Assembly (NCBI GenBank): GCA_963924555.1
Contig: OZ004582.1
Coordinates: forward strand, 1,116,001 to 1,180,000
From: Crambe crambe
Taxonomy: Eukaryota; Porifera; Demospongiae; Poecilosclerida; Crambeidae
Direction: 5' to 3'
DNA: 64,000 nt
Under the pieces are notes generated by a model, which saw nothing but the letters and a program-made list of their open reading frames with translations, ran no database searches and was not told where the DNA came from. Made by a program: the position numbers and the translations under genes. The first letter of the stretch is position 1. Each line of letters starts with the position of its first letter. Shown piece after piece: positions 43,540 to 54,645 of this stretch.

Positions 43540-44300
43540 GGAAGATTGGGAATGGGAACATCCTGGGTCAGTCCCAGGATACATGGAATACTTAGTATCT
43601 GGGGATTGTGGAGTCCCCACCATAGGGACTGTCACGGGATACCTAGGATACTTAGTATCTGGTGATTGTTGGGTCTCCACTATAGGGACATCCCTGGACA
43701 GTCCCGGGATACCCGGGATACTTAGTATCTGGGGATTGTGGAGTCCCCACCGGGATACCTAGGATACTTAGAGTGTCTGGGGATTATGGAGTCCCCACCA
43801 TAGGGACATCCTGGGACAGTCCTGGGATACCTGGGATACTTAGTATCTGGGGATTGTGGAGCCCCCACCATAGGGACATCCCGGGATACTTAGGATACTT
43901 ATAGTGTCTGGGGATTATGGAGTCCCCACCATAGGGACATCCCGTGACAGTCCCGGGATACCTGGGATACTTAGTATCTGGGGGATTGTGGAGCCCCCAC
44001 CATAGGGACATACTTATAGTGTCTGGGGATTATGGAGTCCCCACCATAGGGACATCCCGGGACAGTCCCGGGATACCTGGGATACGTAGTGTCTGGGGAT
44101 TATGGAGTCCCCACCATAGGGACATCCCGGGACAGTCCCGGGATACCTGGGGATTGTGGAGTCCACATCCTGGGACCAAGGAGGGGGATCTTGGGACAAT
44201 CCCAGGATACCAGAAGTAGAAGGGACCATCCTATGAGTGTCCTGTGATGCCTGGGACAGGATCTCAGGATCAGAATAATGCATCCCAGGATAAGATATGG
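43540..44300. repeat. GC-rich palindromic minisatellite, about ten units
   Basis: The unit is variable, about 60-95 bp. It contains GTCCCCACCATAGGGACATC, then CCGGGACAGTCCCGGGATAC and CTTAGTATCTGGGGATTGTG. GGGACATCCCGGGACAGTCC is largely self-complementary, so each unit can form hairpins. Open frames on both strands are by-products of the repeat. The last units decay into ATCCCAGGAT-ATGTGGCA. Confidence 0.9.
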
Positions 44301-44372
44301 CAAAATGGTCTTAAAGGACATCCCAGGATGAGATGTGGCACTACTGGACATGTGCGATACTTTCAGTGACAA

Positions 44373-45860
44373 TCATCGCAGATCAACATACTTCCAAAAC
44401 AAGTCAAAGGTTTCTTCTGATCGAATTTGTTGAAGTGCTTTAAGGGTGACATTTACAAGGTGTTGGCCTTCACAAGCTGATGTTTTTTGAGCTTGTGATA
44501 AGTTGTTGACCATGTTGAGAAGCTTTCTACTCAATTCAACCCCGAAGAACTCAAATTTCTCCATCTGTGCTGCAACACCCCCTATTCTTGCTCTTGCTTC
44601 AGCATCTCTTGTTGCTTCTCTGGCAGCTTCCCAGGTTGATTGCAAAGCTCCATAGCCATTGATTCCGCCCTAACTGTCCACCGAGTAGGGCACAAAATTC
44701 GAATCCCTGGAGATCCCATTGCAAAGTCATCCTTAATATTTTTAAAGATCATATCTCGCTTTGGGGATCTCTTTATGAGTTTCGTAATCTCATAAACTGT
44801 ATCAAGTGTATCTTCCAAAATTTTGATACCCTTTAATGTATCTTGAGTTGCTAAATTCAATGCATGACTGTAACAGTGTGTATATAGTGCACGAGACTCA
44901 ATAGCAGATATCCTTGTTGCTACTCGTGATCATACTCCAGACATGTTAGAGGCACTGCCGTAACACTGTCCACGGCAATTATCTAACTTGAGGTCCATGC
45001 GTAATAGAATATCATGATTGTCATGATATTTTCAGCTGAAGTTGTTTCCATACTGTGCAGCCCAATTACCTCTTCATGAGCTTGTAAGCTGTCATCCACG
45101 TAATGTAAGCAGAATACCATTTGCTCAATGTCTGCTAAGTTTGTGGTTTCATCTACCATAATTGTATACCATAATACTAAGAAGCTCATTTTGAATCTCT
45201 GGTGATGTAAACTTGTCTTGACTCTTTCCCATCCACTTTAAGGTAGGATCTTCTTTGGCATGATCCTTTAGGAACTGTATGAAGTTAGAATCAAGCTCTC
45301 CTCTTTCCTCACCACTTTTATACTTACCACGCAGTGCAACCAAGAATGCGAATTGTACGCATGATATAAAGCAACATCTTTCTATTTTCAGACTTTTGTT
45401 TAGCATGGATACCACTAAGCATTTCCCCTACATCTTTATGGGTACTTTGAATCGTTTGGATAAGATTTACTGCTTCATGATGTGCAACAGACATTTGATG
45501 TTTCTCAAACTTTGAAAGAGCATTTTTCCAGTTAGAGAAACCAGTTTAACTTGAAGATGCTGTAGATCTGCTACATGACAGTAGAAATATAGAACATTGT
45601 CACTACCTTCCTGGTAGTGTGACCATGAAAACTTTTTATACCATGATGGAGAAAATGCACGATATTGCTTACCAAATGCACGCTTTGGAAAGGACAAGAT
45701 TGGTTGGTGAGCCTCTTTGGGAATGAGAACTTGATTATCTGGTTGTGGTACACTCTCCTGAAAATCATTAGAATCCTGACTATTTACACCTCCGGAATCT
45801 GCTACTACTGGCTCATCAATAGAAGAATTATCAAACTCATTTGTCTGTTCAAAGACATAC
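44373..45860 (-). pseudogene. hAT transposase (TTF-zinc/ZMYM1-like), frameshifted
   Basis: Minus-strand order: a TTF-type zinc region SFPKRAFGKQYRAFSPSWYK with FSWSHYQE and FYCHVADLQ (45,690-45,570); KWMGKSQDKFTSPEIQNELL (45,230); the catalytic-core start YTIMVDETTNLADIEQMVFC (45,155); RILCPTRWTVRAESM (44,700); and LLNMVNNLSQAQKTSACEGQ with LKALQQIRSEETFDLFW (44,440). There are several frameshifts. The dimerisation domain is missing at the 3' end next to the minisatellite. The MVDETTD box holds the first catalytic aspartate in this family. Confidence 0.75.
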
Positions 45861-46400
45861 TGCTTCCCTGGAAGGAGACTTTAAGCCAACATGTGCTTGG
45901 ATAGTGCCAAAGGTGTTAAATGGTTTCAGTTTCAGTTTTGGCTAACATGTTAAAATTAGCTAGCTATACCTCTCAAATTGCACCAGAAGTACAATCTCAG
46001 AAAAAATTCTGGGAGAGGGCCCCCCAGTTCAAAAAAGTTGTCTACACCCTTGCAGAGGCTAACAAATGGCCCTTGTGTGATTTAACAATGATTATTTCAT
46101 TTCAGGTATGCTTCTAGATGCCTACTAATCAAGTTTGCTGAACCTGCTCTTCTTCCAATGTGGCAGACCTTTCAGATCTGTACACTCTTGCATAGGATTT
46201 TGTATTTCACTCGGAGAAGAATTCTTTCAGAACAGTCTTAGTAAGCTTGATGGTCTCATCATCCCCTTCTAGTGATATGCAATCCTCTACTGGTTTGCCT
46301 CAAAGGTAGAGAATTCGATTTGTAATGTACTGCCTAGGGTGGGCATTAGCAGTTAATACCCATATATAATTCTCACCTCGTGTTGTGTGAAGGTCCGTGT
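45861..46400. other. No firm gene
   Basis: A 65-codon plus ORF at 45,920 lacks recognisable features; otherwise unassigned. Confidence 0.35.
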
Positions 46401-46654
46401 GGAAATCTATTGATCATCATCAGCTGACACCCTTTTATTTTCTTGGAAGGCACCTGTAACTACAGGATGACTGCTGAGCCTGTAGAAAGAAAGAAATGGA
46501 CACAGGAGCTTGCTATGAAAGTATAAAAGGATGATGAAGCTGTCATACAGGCAAGTCTCAAGAATGTATGATGTACCCGTGGAAAGTTTGAGGCAAGTTT
46601 GAGGCGGCGAATTATTGGTACTGTTGAAATTGACTACTTTTTTCTCTAATTGAA

Positions 46655-46742
46655 ATGTCAACAGCCATTTAAAAGGATGGTCTTTATTTAAGTTTAATGC
46701 AACAGAATATGCTACATCCTCACGTGTAAGACCAAAACCCAT
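46655..46742 (-). pseudogene. Inverted DNA-binding piece of a pogo/Tigger transposase
   Basis: On the minus strand, MGFGLTREDVAYSVALNLNK followed by DHPFK matches the CENP-B-like HTH segment that normally precedes the AGxxWxxGFxxRHP motif. Here that following motif starts on the plus strand right after 46,742 (AGHGWYEGFKSRHPNLT). The two parts are therefore head-to-head: an intragenic inversion. Confidence 0.55.
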
Positions 46743-47985
46743 ATCTGCTGGTCATGGATGGTATGAAGGTTTCAAATCTCGTCATCCAAATTTAACTCCC
46801 AACCCCTTTCGTATTGCAGAGCTTTGTGTTCAAATAAAGATGTCATTGATGATTTTTTTGGGTGGATTGTATGGTCGCCTAAATTTAATGTCTAAGTATA
46901 GGAATAGTTCATAAACCTGGAAAAGTTGTGGCCGAGTTGGGAAGGCGCAATGTTTAGAGCATTACAGCGGCAGAAAAGAGGAAAACCCACACTGCATGTG
47001 TTTCGGCATCAGGATTTGTTTTGCCACCCCTCATGATATTATACTCTTTATTCATGGTTTCAGACAATGGCTGGATCAATAAAAATATCTATCTAAAATG
47101 GTTTGATCATTTTCTCAAGTATTTACCACCAGCAAGGCCAGTCTTGTTAATACAAGATGGCCATTCTTCTCATGTATCTATCAAGTTGATTGAATTAGCC
47201 AAAGCAAATAATGTACATCTCCTTTGTCTCTCAGCACACACAACCCATTTGTTGCAGCCTCGTGTTCAAGTCTTTTTAGACTAATTTTTCTAAAGCCTGT
47301 CACCAGTACATGATGACGGACGTTGTGTTACTGCTGACAAATTAGCAATGTTGATTGGTGAAGTGTGGCCACAATCAATGACTCCATGAGTGGATTCGAC
47401 AGCTGGCACCTTCAAAAGTTATTGCTACAACTTCTAAACAGGACTCATCTGATCGATTGGCCTTTAGTCTGCAACAACAAGAATTATTCGAAAAACGGTT
47501 TGAAGAGGGCTACAACCTGATTACATGGCCTGGCTGCGTATAATCATCCTGATGCAGTTAGCAGTGCCCTGTGGATTCACATGGTTTCATCAATATCTTC
47601 AGAATCTTCTGTTTCATCATCTATTAATGATCTTTTGGTTATCAGAAGAGTCGATGAAAAAGCAATGAAATGGTATTAATAGTAAAACTATACTTGAATG
47701 ACAAACTTGATGATTTGAAGGAAAAGGAGAGAGAGAAGCAGATGGAACTTGAAGAAAAGGAGCAGAGAAAAGTCGAACGAGAGAGAAAACTAAAAGAGAG
47801 GGAAGAACATAAGGAAATGAAGTTAGAGAGAGAGGAGAAATAGAAAGAAAGAGAAAAAAGTCATCAATAAAACAATGGAACTTCTTGAGGACAATTATTC
47901 ATCAATTCCGATGACGAAGCAAAGTGTTCAATTTGTGGTCTTCAATTTTGTGATAGTGACGAGGTTTGGATTTGCTGTGATACCT
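46743..47985 (+). pseudogene. pogo/Tigger-like DDE transposase, frameshifted
   Basis: Plus strand: AGHGWYEGFKSRHPNLT; ALCSNKDVIDDFFG; a shifted frame ending in a core with NGWINKNIYLKWFDHFLKYL, RPVLLIQDGHSSHVSIKLIE and NNVHLLCLSAHTTHLLQP; then PSKVIATTSKQDSSDRLAFS; a Lys/Glu-rich coiled region (47,720-47,860); and finally CSICGLQFCDSDEVWICCDT, a PHD-like zinc tail. QDGHSSH carries the second catalytic aspartate of the DDE_1 superfamily. More than five frameshifts are present. Confidence 0.75.
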
Positions 47986-48085
47986 GCCTTACCGACATTA
48001 CCGACATTACAGGCATTACCTGCCTTACCGACATTACCTACCTTACTGACATTACAAGCATTACCCGCCTTACTGCATTAGCTAC
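47976..48085 (+). repeat. Microsatellite-like 9-12-bp repeat
   Basis: TTACCGACATTACCGACATT-type units (TACCGACAT, TACAGGCAT, TACCTGCCT) run for about 100 bp directly behind the PHD-like tail of the pogo transposase. Confidence 0.85.
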
Positions 48086-48399
48086 CAAGTATAGCTCAAT
48101 AATAACACAACACCTTGACTCGTTGATAATGATTGGGCTGGTATGCTGGAGAACTATTCTTCTTTCATCTGTCCATGGGATCAATCTTTGTTCTGTATAT
48201 CCAGCCAACAATCCCTACATATACGTACATTACTACACTATTTGTTTCCTTACTTTTTTGAGCAGTGGTCATCCCTACATCTTTTTTTCATTTCACGAAA
48301 TGCTTTTCCCTTATTAATAATACCTTTATACTAGCCTCATAATAAGTTCCCTACAATAACGCAGACCTCTCAACTTGAAAATGGAGTAAGAGTGTGATA
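48086..48399. other. No gene seen
   Basis: AT-rich flank without a supported feature. Confidence 0.4.
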
Positions 48400-48666
48400 G
48401 AGAATGTTGGGAATGTGAAATACTATTATAGTGTTTCTTGTAGCCTTTTTTGCAGCCTGAAGTAAACTCTCAGTAGGATTCCACTGTAATGGGTTCTCAA
48501 TGTGGGTTTTTACGATAATAATAGAAGAAAGTGTTCCAATTAATGATAGAAAACTCTGCTTGGAATTTAATTTTTGCTTATGTAAAAAAATTCTCTCCTC
48601 CCATGCGTTGGAGTGTGGAATTGTTACAACCACCTCAGCAATTTTAAAAAGCAAGTCAGCAGGCAT
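48400..48666 (-). pseudogene. hAT dimerisation-domain fragment
   Basis: The minus frame reads PADLLFKIAEVVVTIPHSNA, EERIFLHKQKLNSKQSF and LIGTLSSIIIVKTHIENP with a following basic helix. The IPHSNAxxER...L...L..I..VK pattern is the C-terminal hAT dimerisation domain. No catalytic core is attached, so this is an isolated fragment. Confidence 0.7.
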
Positions 48667-49052
48667 AAGAAATGGAATGAAGTGGTAGGGTACATTGTTT
48701 TAGTTTTATTTTGTTTACTTGGGCATATTTTGTTTACTTGGGCTTTTTCGCTTGTTCTCATCCCTAATTAAACCCAAAGCTTTGCATCCAGCAATATAAT
48801 TATCATTTGTTGCATCTTTACTAAGGGGGTATTTGAAAGGTGTGAAAGCTGTAGGAACTAATGAACTGATGCTAGCTATGATAATTATGTACCCTTGTAT
48901 GTTTTTAGGGCAAAGCATCCTGTCAAAGTACATGTTTGGGCTGAATTTGCTGAATTATATGTTGAAATACTGGATGAGACTCTGGTACCATTAAGTGATA
49001 GTACTTGAGAAAAGGGGACTGTTATTGGTATCATTCTAAAGCTCTTAAACTG

Positions 49053-49104
49053 GGGTGTCCCTATTCACTGGATTGGACTGCTGGACTGGACTACTGGACT
49101 GGAC
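49053..49104 (+). repeat. MULE left TIR, 52 bp
   Basis: Identical to the reverse complement of 53,043-53,094. The inner part repeats GGACTGCTGGACT/GGACTACTGGACT, giving several potential transposase contact sites. Confidence 0.95.
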
Positions 49105-49149
49105 TAATGGATCTTGGACTGCGCGCGCGAGCGCTCAAATAATTCCACA

Positions 49150-49174
49150 TGCGCATGCGCGCAATTATCACGTG
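49150..49174 (+). promoter_or_regulatory. NRF1-like and E-box sites upstream of the MULE gene
   Basis: TGCGCATGCGCG (49,150-49,161) fits the palindromic NRF1 consensus, and CACGTG (49,169-49,174) is a canonical E-box. Both lie within 45 bp of the ATG at 49,193, inside the transposon. Binding is inferred from motif match only. Confidence 0.5.
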
Positions 49175-49192
49175 ATGAATTCATGCTTCCAT

Positions 49193-52100
49193 ATGGCTGA
49201 GCTGACAGTAAGAACTTTTTTTATCCTTTTACAACGCTCTGTACAAGGTATTTCAATGGTTTTTTACAGCTTGGACTGACTAAAGAAGCCCCCATTGTGT
49301 TGGATTCTGACTCTCAAGACAGTGCAAGTGATGAGCCTGTAGCTGTACTGGGGTCTCCACTTAAAGTATTGAAGGATGGGAATTACAGGTTAGTATGGCT
49401 TAGCGCTTGCTGTTAGGATTTAGAATTGTTTATTTTTTTTAGCTTGAGACCAAAAATGGCTGCCATGAGAGCTTATTTTTCTGTGCTTTTCTTTTAGGGA
49501 TGTGATCCATAGCTTTGACAGTACCAGTGAGCAGGAGAGTGATGGTATGTAGCAGAAAGCTGCAGTGAGCATTTTTAGGTATTCATGTTCTACAGGTGAT
49601 TGTAGTGATCATTCTGATCAGCCCTCTAGACTCCCACGAAAAAAATTGAAGTTCAGGTTTGTCAAGCAATAGCTAATACTCTACTTTGCATATCTATATG
49701 CTACCTTTATTTTCATAGTGATGATATGAACCAGCCAATCTATGAAATACCACCTCCTAAGTATTCAGCAGAAACAATTTTACGGATATTGTTAGACCCA
49801 AAATTACCCGAGAACAGAGTTTGTAAAGTTAAACCAAGTGGCATCAAGTCGAGTGCTACATTTGTTGTCAATATTCGGAACTTAAAGTGTGTAGATGACA
49901 TTAAAAAGGACGAATTCGGAATATGGAATTATTCGGGATCCCATCCACAAGCATATAAAGTGTACAATGAAGATTCTGGCTTTATGTCAATTGAAAAATG
50001 TGGTAATGGAGCAAAGGGAAGCAATGTTGTTTATCTGAGACGTCTACACTGCACTCATCCTTCTAATTCTGAATTTAAGCGCCTTATCTGTTTTGTGTCA
50101 GGTATATACAAAGACCTTTATAGCATAGCCTTGGTGCACTGGGGGAAGGATTAGCAAAGTTTTTTTGTTTTTTTTCACGAGTAGTTTTTTGTATCATTGT
50201 GGATCTGTTTAGTAAAGTTTAAATGAGACTGAAACTTCCTATAATAGTTATATCCATGATAGTGAGCTTTAAATGGTCAATTTCATGTACCCGGTGTGGT
50301 TAGTATTGAGTTATGAAGAGGTGCAACTTCTAATATTACCGATAGGCGATAGGGAAGCATAAGCAAGTGCTATTGAGTAATTGGTCCATAGTATTATAAG
50401 CTGTAACAATTAACATAAAGTTATATTATGGTTGAAACCTGCAGCCAAGATGTGCTCCATTTCAAAGGAAAAATTTATTGCACTCGTCTCATGCAAGTCT
50501 CTATGCTAACCAGACCCATTAATGTATAAATAACACGTGTGGTTATAAGTATTATTTATATATTATTAGATGATTCGAATAATCCTCATCACCTCTGCTT
50601 GATAACTTATCGGCTTAGCAAGGGCTTCATTCCTTTTTTATCCAGTCATGGGAATTCCAAAGGGCAGAAACCATTTTATCCGACCTGGCCAAGTACACTT
50701 TCACGGATCAAGGATGAATGTTCAGAGGGGCCAAAGGCTACTGTTGAGAAAGTTTCATTTGAAGTAGGTGGTGTAATAGGAGCATCTGCACCTGGCCAGT
50801 TGCCAAGGAATGAGAAGCAGATAGAGAACCACAAAAGAAAAAAGAAGATCAACCAGATGTCTGGACAATCCAGTAGTGCTGCAGCAGATGAGCTATTTGT
50901 TGTGATGCAAACAGCGCATACACAGGACCCTAAAAAGAAGTTTGTGCGAGACATCAAAACTGCTCCTGAGCCAGCCATTGTGCTGGCTGATGATCAACAA
51001 CTTCGGGACATGGTCCGCTTTTGCACTTCTTCCTTCAAGTTTGGCATAGTGACTATTGATCCCACTTTTACACTAGGAGAATTTGATGTTACTCCAATTA
51101 CCTACCGCCATCTCTTATTACAAACAAGACGTGGTCAGCATCCACCGATTTTTCTTGGCCCCGTTTTAATACACTACAAAAAAACTTTTGCAACCTACTT
51201 ATTTTTTGCTTCATCGCTTATTGGCCAATGTCCACAATTGCAAGGTACACGTTCATTTGGTACTGATGGTGAACAACCACTCATTAATGCCTTCCAGCAT
51301 GAGTTTGGCTTTTCACAACATCTCACCTGTTTCATCCATGTGCGTAGAAATGTCAAGGATAAATTGCATAGTTGCTGTATACCTTCAGAAGTAGCCTGTG
51401 TAGTATTAGATGACATATTTGGCCGGAAACTTGGTACAGTGTATAAAGAAGGACTGGTTGATGCTTCTGATGCTGATGACCTCCATACTAAAGTTGAGTC
51501 AATTTTTAAGAAATGGAGAGATATTGACATGTCAAGTTCTGCAGATATGGAAGGATTTATCCAATGGTTCATTGCTAACAAGTTGAATACAATTAAGGAT
51601 ACAATGATACGCACTGTCCGAGAGGAATGTGGCCTTGGAAACCCCCCTGATGTGTTTACCACTAATCCCAGTGAAAGCATGAATGCTTTATTGAAGCACA
51701 AGGTAGATTATAAGCGAAGTGAATTGCCACAATTTATTCAGAAGGTGAAAGAGTTGGTAATGGAGCAACAGAGAGAGGTTGAGCGTGCAATCATTAATCG
51801 TGGAAAGTATCGGCTTCAAGCTCAGTACGAGTATCTTCAGGTAGCTGAAAATAAATGGTTCACTATGAATAGTCAACAGCGTACTAATCATATTGCCAAG
51901 GTTCAGTCGTTATCTGTTACAGATATGGATGAGAGTGATTTTGGAGCTGTAGAAAGATCTAGCAATGTGTCAACTTCTAACTCGTCAATGCTGTCTATAG
52001 ATGTGCAGTCAGCTGCAAAAGGAATGAATGTTCCACTCACATGCATGGAAGGAATATGGCGGAAGGCAAGTGAGTTATTGCAAGATAAAAATGGCATGTT

Positions 52101-52988
52101 TCCTGCACCTGGTCAAAGTGCAGAAGCTAGGATGGTGTTGAGTTTTAGTGGTAAGGTACCACATATGGTTCAGCCATCAAAAGGTGGAGGATTTCGATGT
52201 GATTCTAACTGCCCAAAAGCATTAGTTTGTGCTCCCATACTGTAGCAGTGGCCGAAATTAATGGAAAACTAGCAGAATTTGTGTCTTTTCTCCACAAAAG
52301 GAAGAGAGTTCCAAATGTTACTAATCTTGTTACTTCCGGCATGCCACGAGGCCGTGGTCGAAAGGGTGGTATTACACCACGAACTCGAAAGACGCAATCA
52401 GCTGCTACGACCAGAGTGCCTATATCTCTAGGTGACATGCCAGTACGAGTGGAACAGGCTGGAGAAATGTCAATTTCAAGTGGTTTCAACTACTCACCTG
52501 TCAATGTCATACACCCACCAGCTAACTATCCTGAACAGCCTGGAGTATCTATTTCAAGTAATGTTAATTTTTCACCTATGAATATGGTACCCTCATACCC
52601 TCCTACCAGTTATTATCCTGGATACTTTCCTGCTTCTCCTAGCCCATACCAGCCTTCAGATGCATTTACACCTTTTAACCCTTTCATCTTATGTTTCATC
52701 AAAGGAAATATATCTACGTGTATTGGTTGTCACAACCATTATCCCAAGTCTCCGCAGCCACCTAATGATATATGCTTGCGGCATCAAGAATGGCGCCAGT
52801 TCACACCACAAGGAAAAGAAACTCCACAAACAAAATTTTCGAATGTGTATTATCATTGTAATCCTCTCTGTGTGTGGCATCGGCACCCAAACTTCAATAC
52901 AGCAAATGTTGTTATCACAGAGATTGAAAACCAACTGACTCCAATTCACAAAGCACATTTGACATCTTATTTTGGATTGCACTTTTAG
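49193..52988 (+). CDS. MULE transposase, six exons, one frameshift
   Basis: Exons 49,193-49,207, 49,270-49,388, 49,498-49,544, 49,596-49,656, 49,719-50,101 and 50,570-52,988. All introns are GT-AG and phases agree, including the codon split across 50,101/50,570. The N-terminus is acidic/Ser-rich (VLDSDSQDSASDEP). The core has IVTIDPTFTLGEFDVTPITY (first D), RSFGTDGEQPLINAFQHEFG (second D), CFIHVRRNVKDKL and TNPSESMNALLKHK (glutamate candidate). A SWIM-type zinc motif (FRCDSNCP...CSHTVAVAE) is interrupted by one 1-nt frameshift at about 52,220. A Pro/Tyr/Ser-rich tail with further Cys/His follows. Otherwise intact. Confidence 0.8.
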
Positions 52989-53042
52989 TGTTTTTAGTGC
53001 ATTAATAAAATTTGCTTTTCAGTACTAACATACAGTCCAGTG

Positions 53043-53094
53043 GTCCAGTCCAGTAGTCCAGTCCAGCAGTCCAATCCAGTGAATAGGGACACCC
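53043..53094 (-). repeat. MULE right TIR, 52 bp
   Basis: Inverted identical partner of 49,053-49,104. Confidence 0.95.
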
Positions 53095-53559
53095 CTTAAA
53101 CTGGAGATTTACATGGTTTTTAAATCTAATTAATAATTAAATTTTACATCTCATGTACATTTTATATGTAGCTTGTAAACTTTACAAGCGTTTAACAGCT
53201 TTTAATGTTTTGCACCATAAGACCCCTTTTCTCAAGTACTATCACATTTATAAAAGAACTGATGGATTATGTAGATATGCAAGATAATGACCCCAAACAT
53301 ACGTCAGAACTGGCACAGAAATTTTGAAGAAGATAAGGGAATTTATTGGTGGGCAACACCCCCTGATTATAATCCAATTGAAAATCTGTGGCATGAACTT
53401 AAGGAGTTCCTACGATGAGAAGTTAAGCCACGAATGAAGCAAAAATTAGTAGATGGAGTTTTAAAGTTTTGGTAGACTGTAAACAGAGATAAATGTGAGG
53501 CACTTGAGGAAAGTAATACCTCATGATGCTACTAATTAATTTTATTAGCTAGCTATTTA

Positions 53560-53880
53560 CTTCTCTTTTCCCAGCCTTAGTCTTTTGCATGCCTGTTGAA
53601 TTGCCTCTAGGCACCTTTTCCATTAAATTCAGTGGGGTTCTTCCAAAACTGCATATTCATGGCCTTTTTTAAATCCATTAATTCGACTGCTGGTAATCCT
53701 GGTAGCTCTCTATTCCCACATACTTCCAAATATAGCCTCAATTTTCTCATTTTGTTGTCGATCTGTAGTATATGACGAATGGGATTGTAAGTCTCTGAAT
53801 CGTATGAAATATGGACAGGAGACCGGAAAGGGGGAGATATTGATTGGACATCACAGTTTTGATTATAAGAAAAGGACAAC
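53560..53880 (-). other. Unassigned ORF, probably not a gene
   Basis: A 90-codon minus frame (53,879-53,607) contains SPVHISYDSETYNP and LELP-like runs without a recognised family. It overlaps the tandem duplication that follows. Confidence 0.2.
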
Positions 53881-54645
53881 TTTGGAAAATTTGTTGCTCA
53901 ACCATTTTAAGCCGATAATCGAAGTCCATTAATTGAACCTCAAGATGATACAAAATTAAAAAAAGAATTGTGGAAGCTTCTAGAATTATTGTATGGGTGT
54001 GGTATGTATTAAGGAGGCTGAATTAACTTGCCAGTTTCTGATATATTCATGCTTGACTCTGACAGAAATGGAGATGGAGGCGCCAGCCATGGAGATGGGT
54101 AACATGGTCACTTTGAATGATTCAGGAACTTTTAGAGTGTTTAGTAAAGAAGCTCAGTTCTAGCTATGGTTGACAGCAATAAGGTATCTAGCTAGATAGC
54201 TAGAGAGCTGTATGAAGCCATACCACAAAAATAATTACTATGCTATATCGTATGAAATATGGACAGGAGACCGGAAAGGGGGAGATATTGATTGGACATC
54301 ACAGTTTTGATTATAAGAAAAGGACAACTTTGGAAAATTTGTTGCTCAACCATTTTAAGCCGATAATCGAAGTCCATTAATTGAACCTCAAGATGATACA
54401 AAATTAAAAAAAGAATTGTGGAAGCTTCTAGAATGATATATTCATGCTTGACTCTGACAGAAATGGAGATGGAGGCGCCAGCCATGGAGATGGGTAACAT
54501 GGTCACTTTGAATGATTCAGGAACTTTTAGAGTGTTTAGTAAAGAAGCTCAGTTCTAGCTATGGTTGACAGCAATAAGGTATCTAGCTAGATAGCTAGAG
54601 AGCTGTATGAAGCCATACCACAAAAATAATTACTATGCTATATCT
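53797..54645. repeat. Tandem segmental duplication, about 400-450 bp unit
   Basis: Copy 1 (about 53,797-54,245) and copy 2 (about 54,246-54,645) both run from CGTATGAAATATGGACAGGA through GGCGCCAGCCATGGAGATGG to AATAATTACTATGCTATATC. They appear identical except for a block of about 45 bp (TATTGTATGGGTGTGG...) present only in copy 1. The sequence is unrelated to the neighbouring elements. Confidence 0.9.

Larger units (their letters stand above)
49044..53103 (+). mobile_element. Near-complete MULE (Mutator-like) transposon
   Basis: Element 49,053-53,094 (4,042 bp) is flanked by the 9-bp duplication CTTAAACTG (49,044-49,052 and 53,095-53,103). The terminal inverted repeats are identical for 52 bp, starting GGGTGTCCCTATTCACTGGA. 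They contain a ladder of CTGGACTGGACTA-like words. A 9-bp TSD is the Mutator signature, and the encoded protein agrees. Confidence 0.95.
48994..53246. mobile_element. About 200-bp MITE inside the mariner gene, split by the MULE
   Basis: The left end GTGATAGTACTTGAGAAAAG with GGGG (48,995 on) and the right end (inverse, ending CTCAAGTACTATCAC at about 53,245) are inverted repeats of about 24 bp. Comparison with the mariner reading frame shows a 3-bp ATT duplication at the site. Without the MULE the element is about 200 bp and has no ORF. Confidence 0.7.
48905..53520 (+). pseudogene. Tc1/mariner-type transposase split by nested insertions
   Basis: The left part (48,910-48,990) reads AKHPVKVHVWAEFAELYVEI and DETLVP. 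The right part (53,247-53,520) continues FIKELMDYVDMQDNDPKHTS, ELAQKF, then PPDYNPIENLWHELKEFLR. MQDNDPKHTS carries the second catalytic aspartate, and PxYNPIENLWHELK the third acidic region. Removing 48,993-53,246 rejoins the two parts in order. Stops and indels remain, so the gene was already dead or is now. Confidence 0.8.

Noticed and set aside
43538-44283. Several ORFs of 70-90 codons on both strands
   Set aside because: All are translations of the palindromic minisatellite and share its period.
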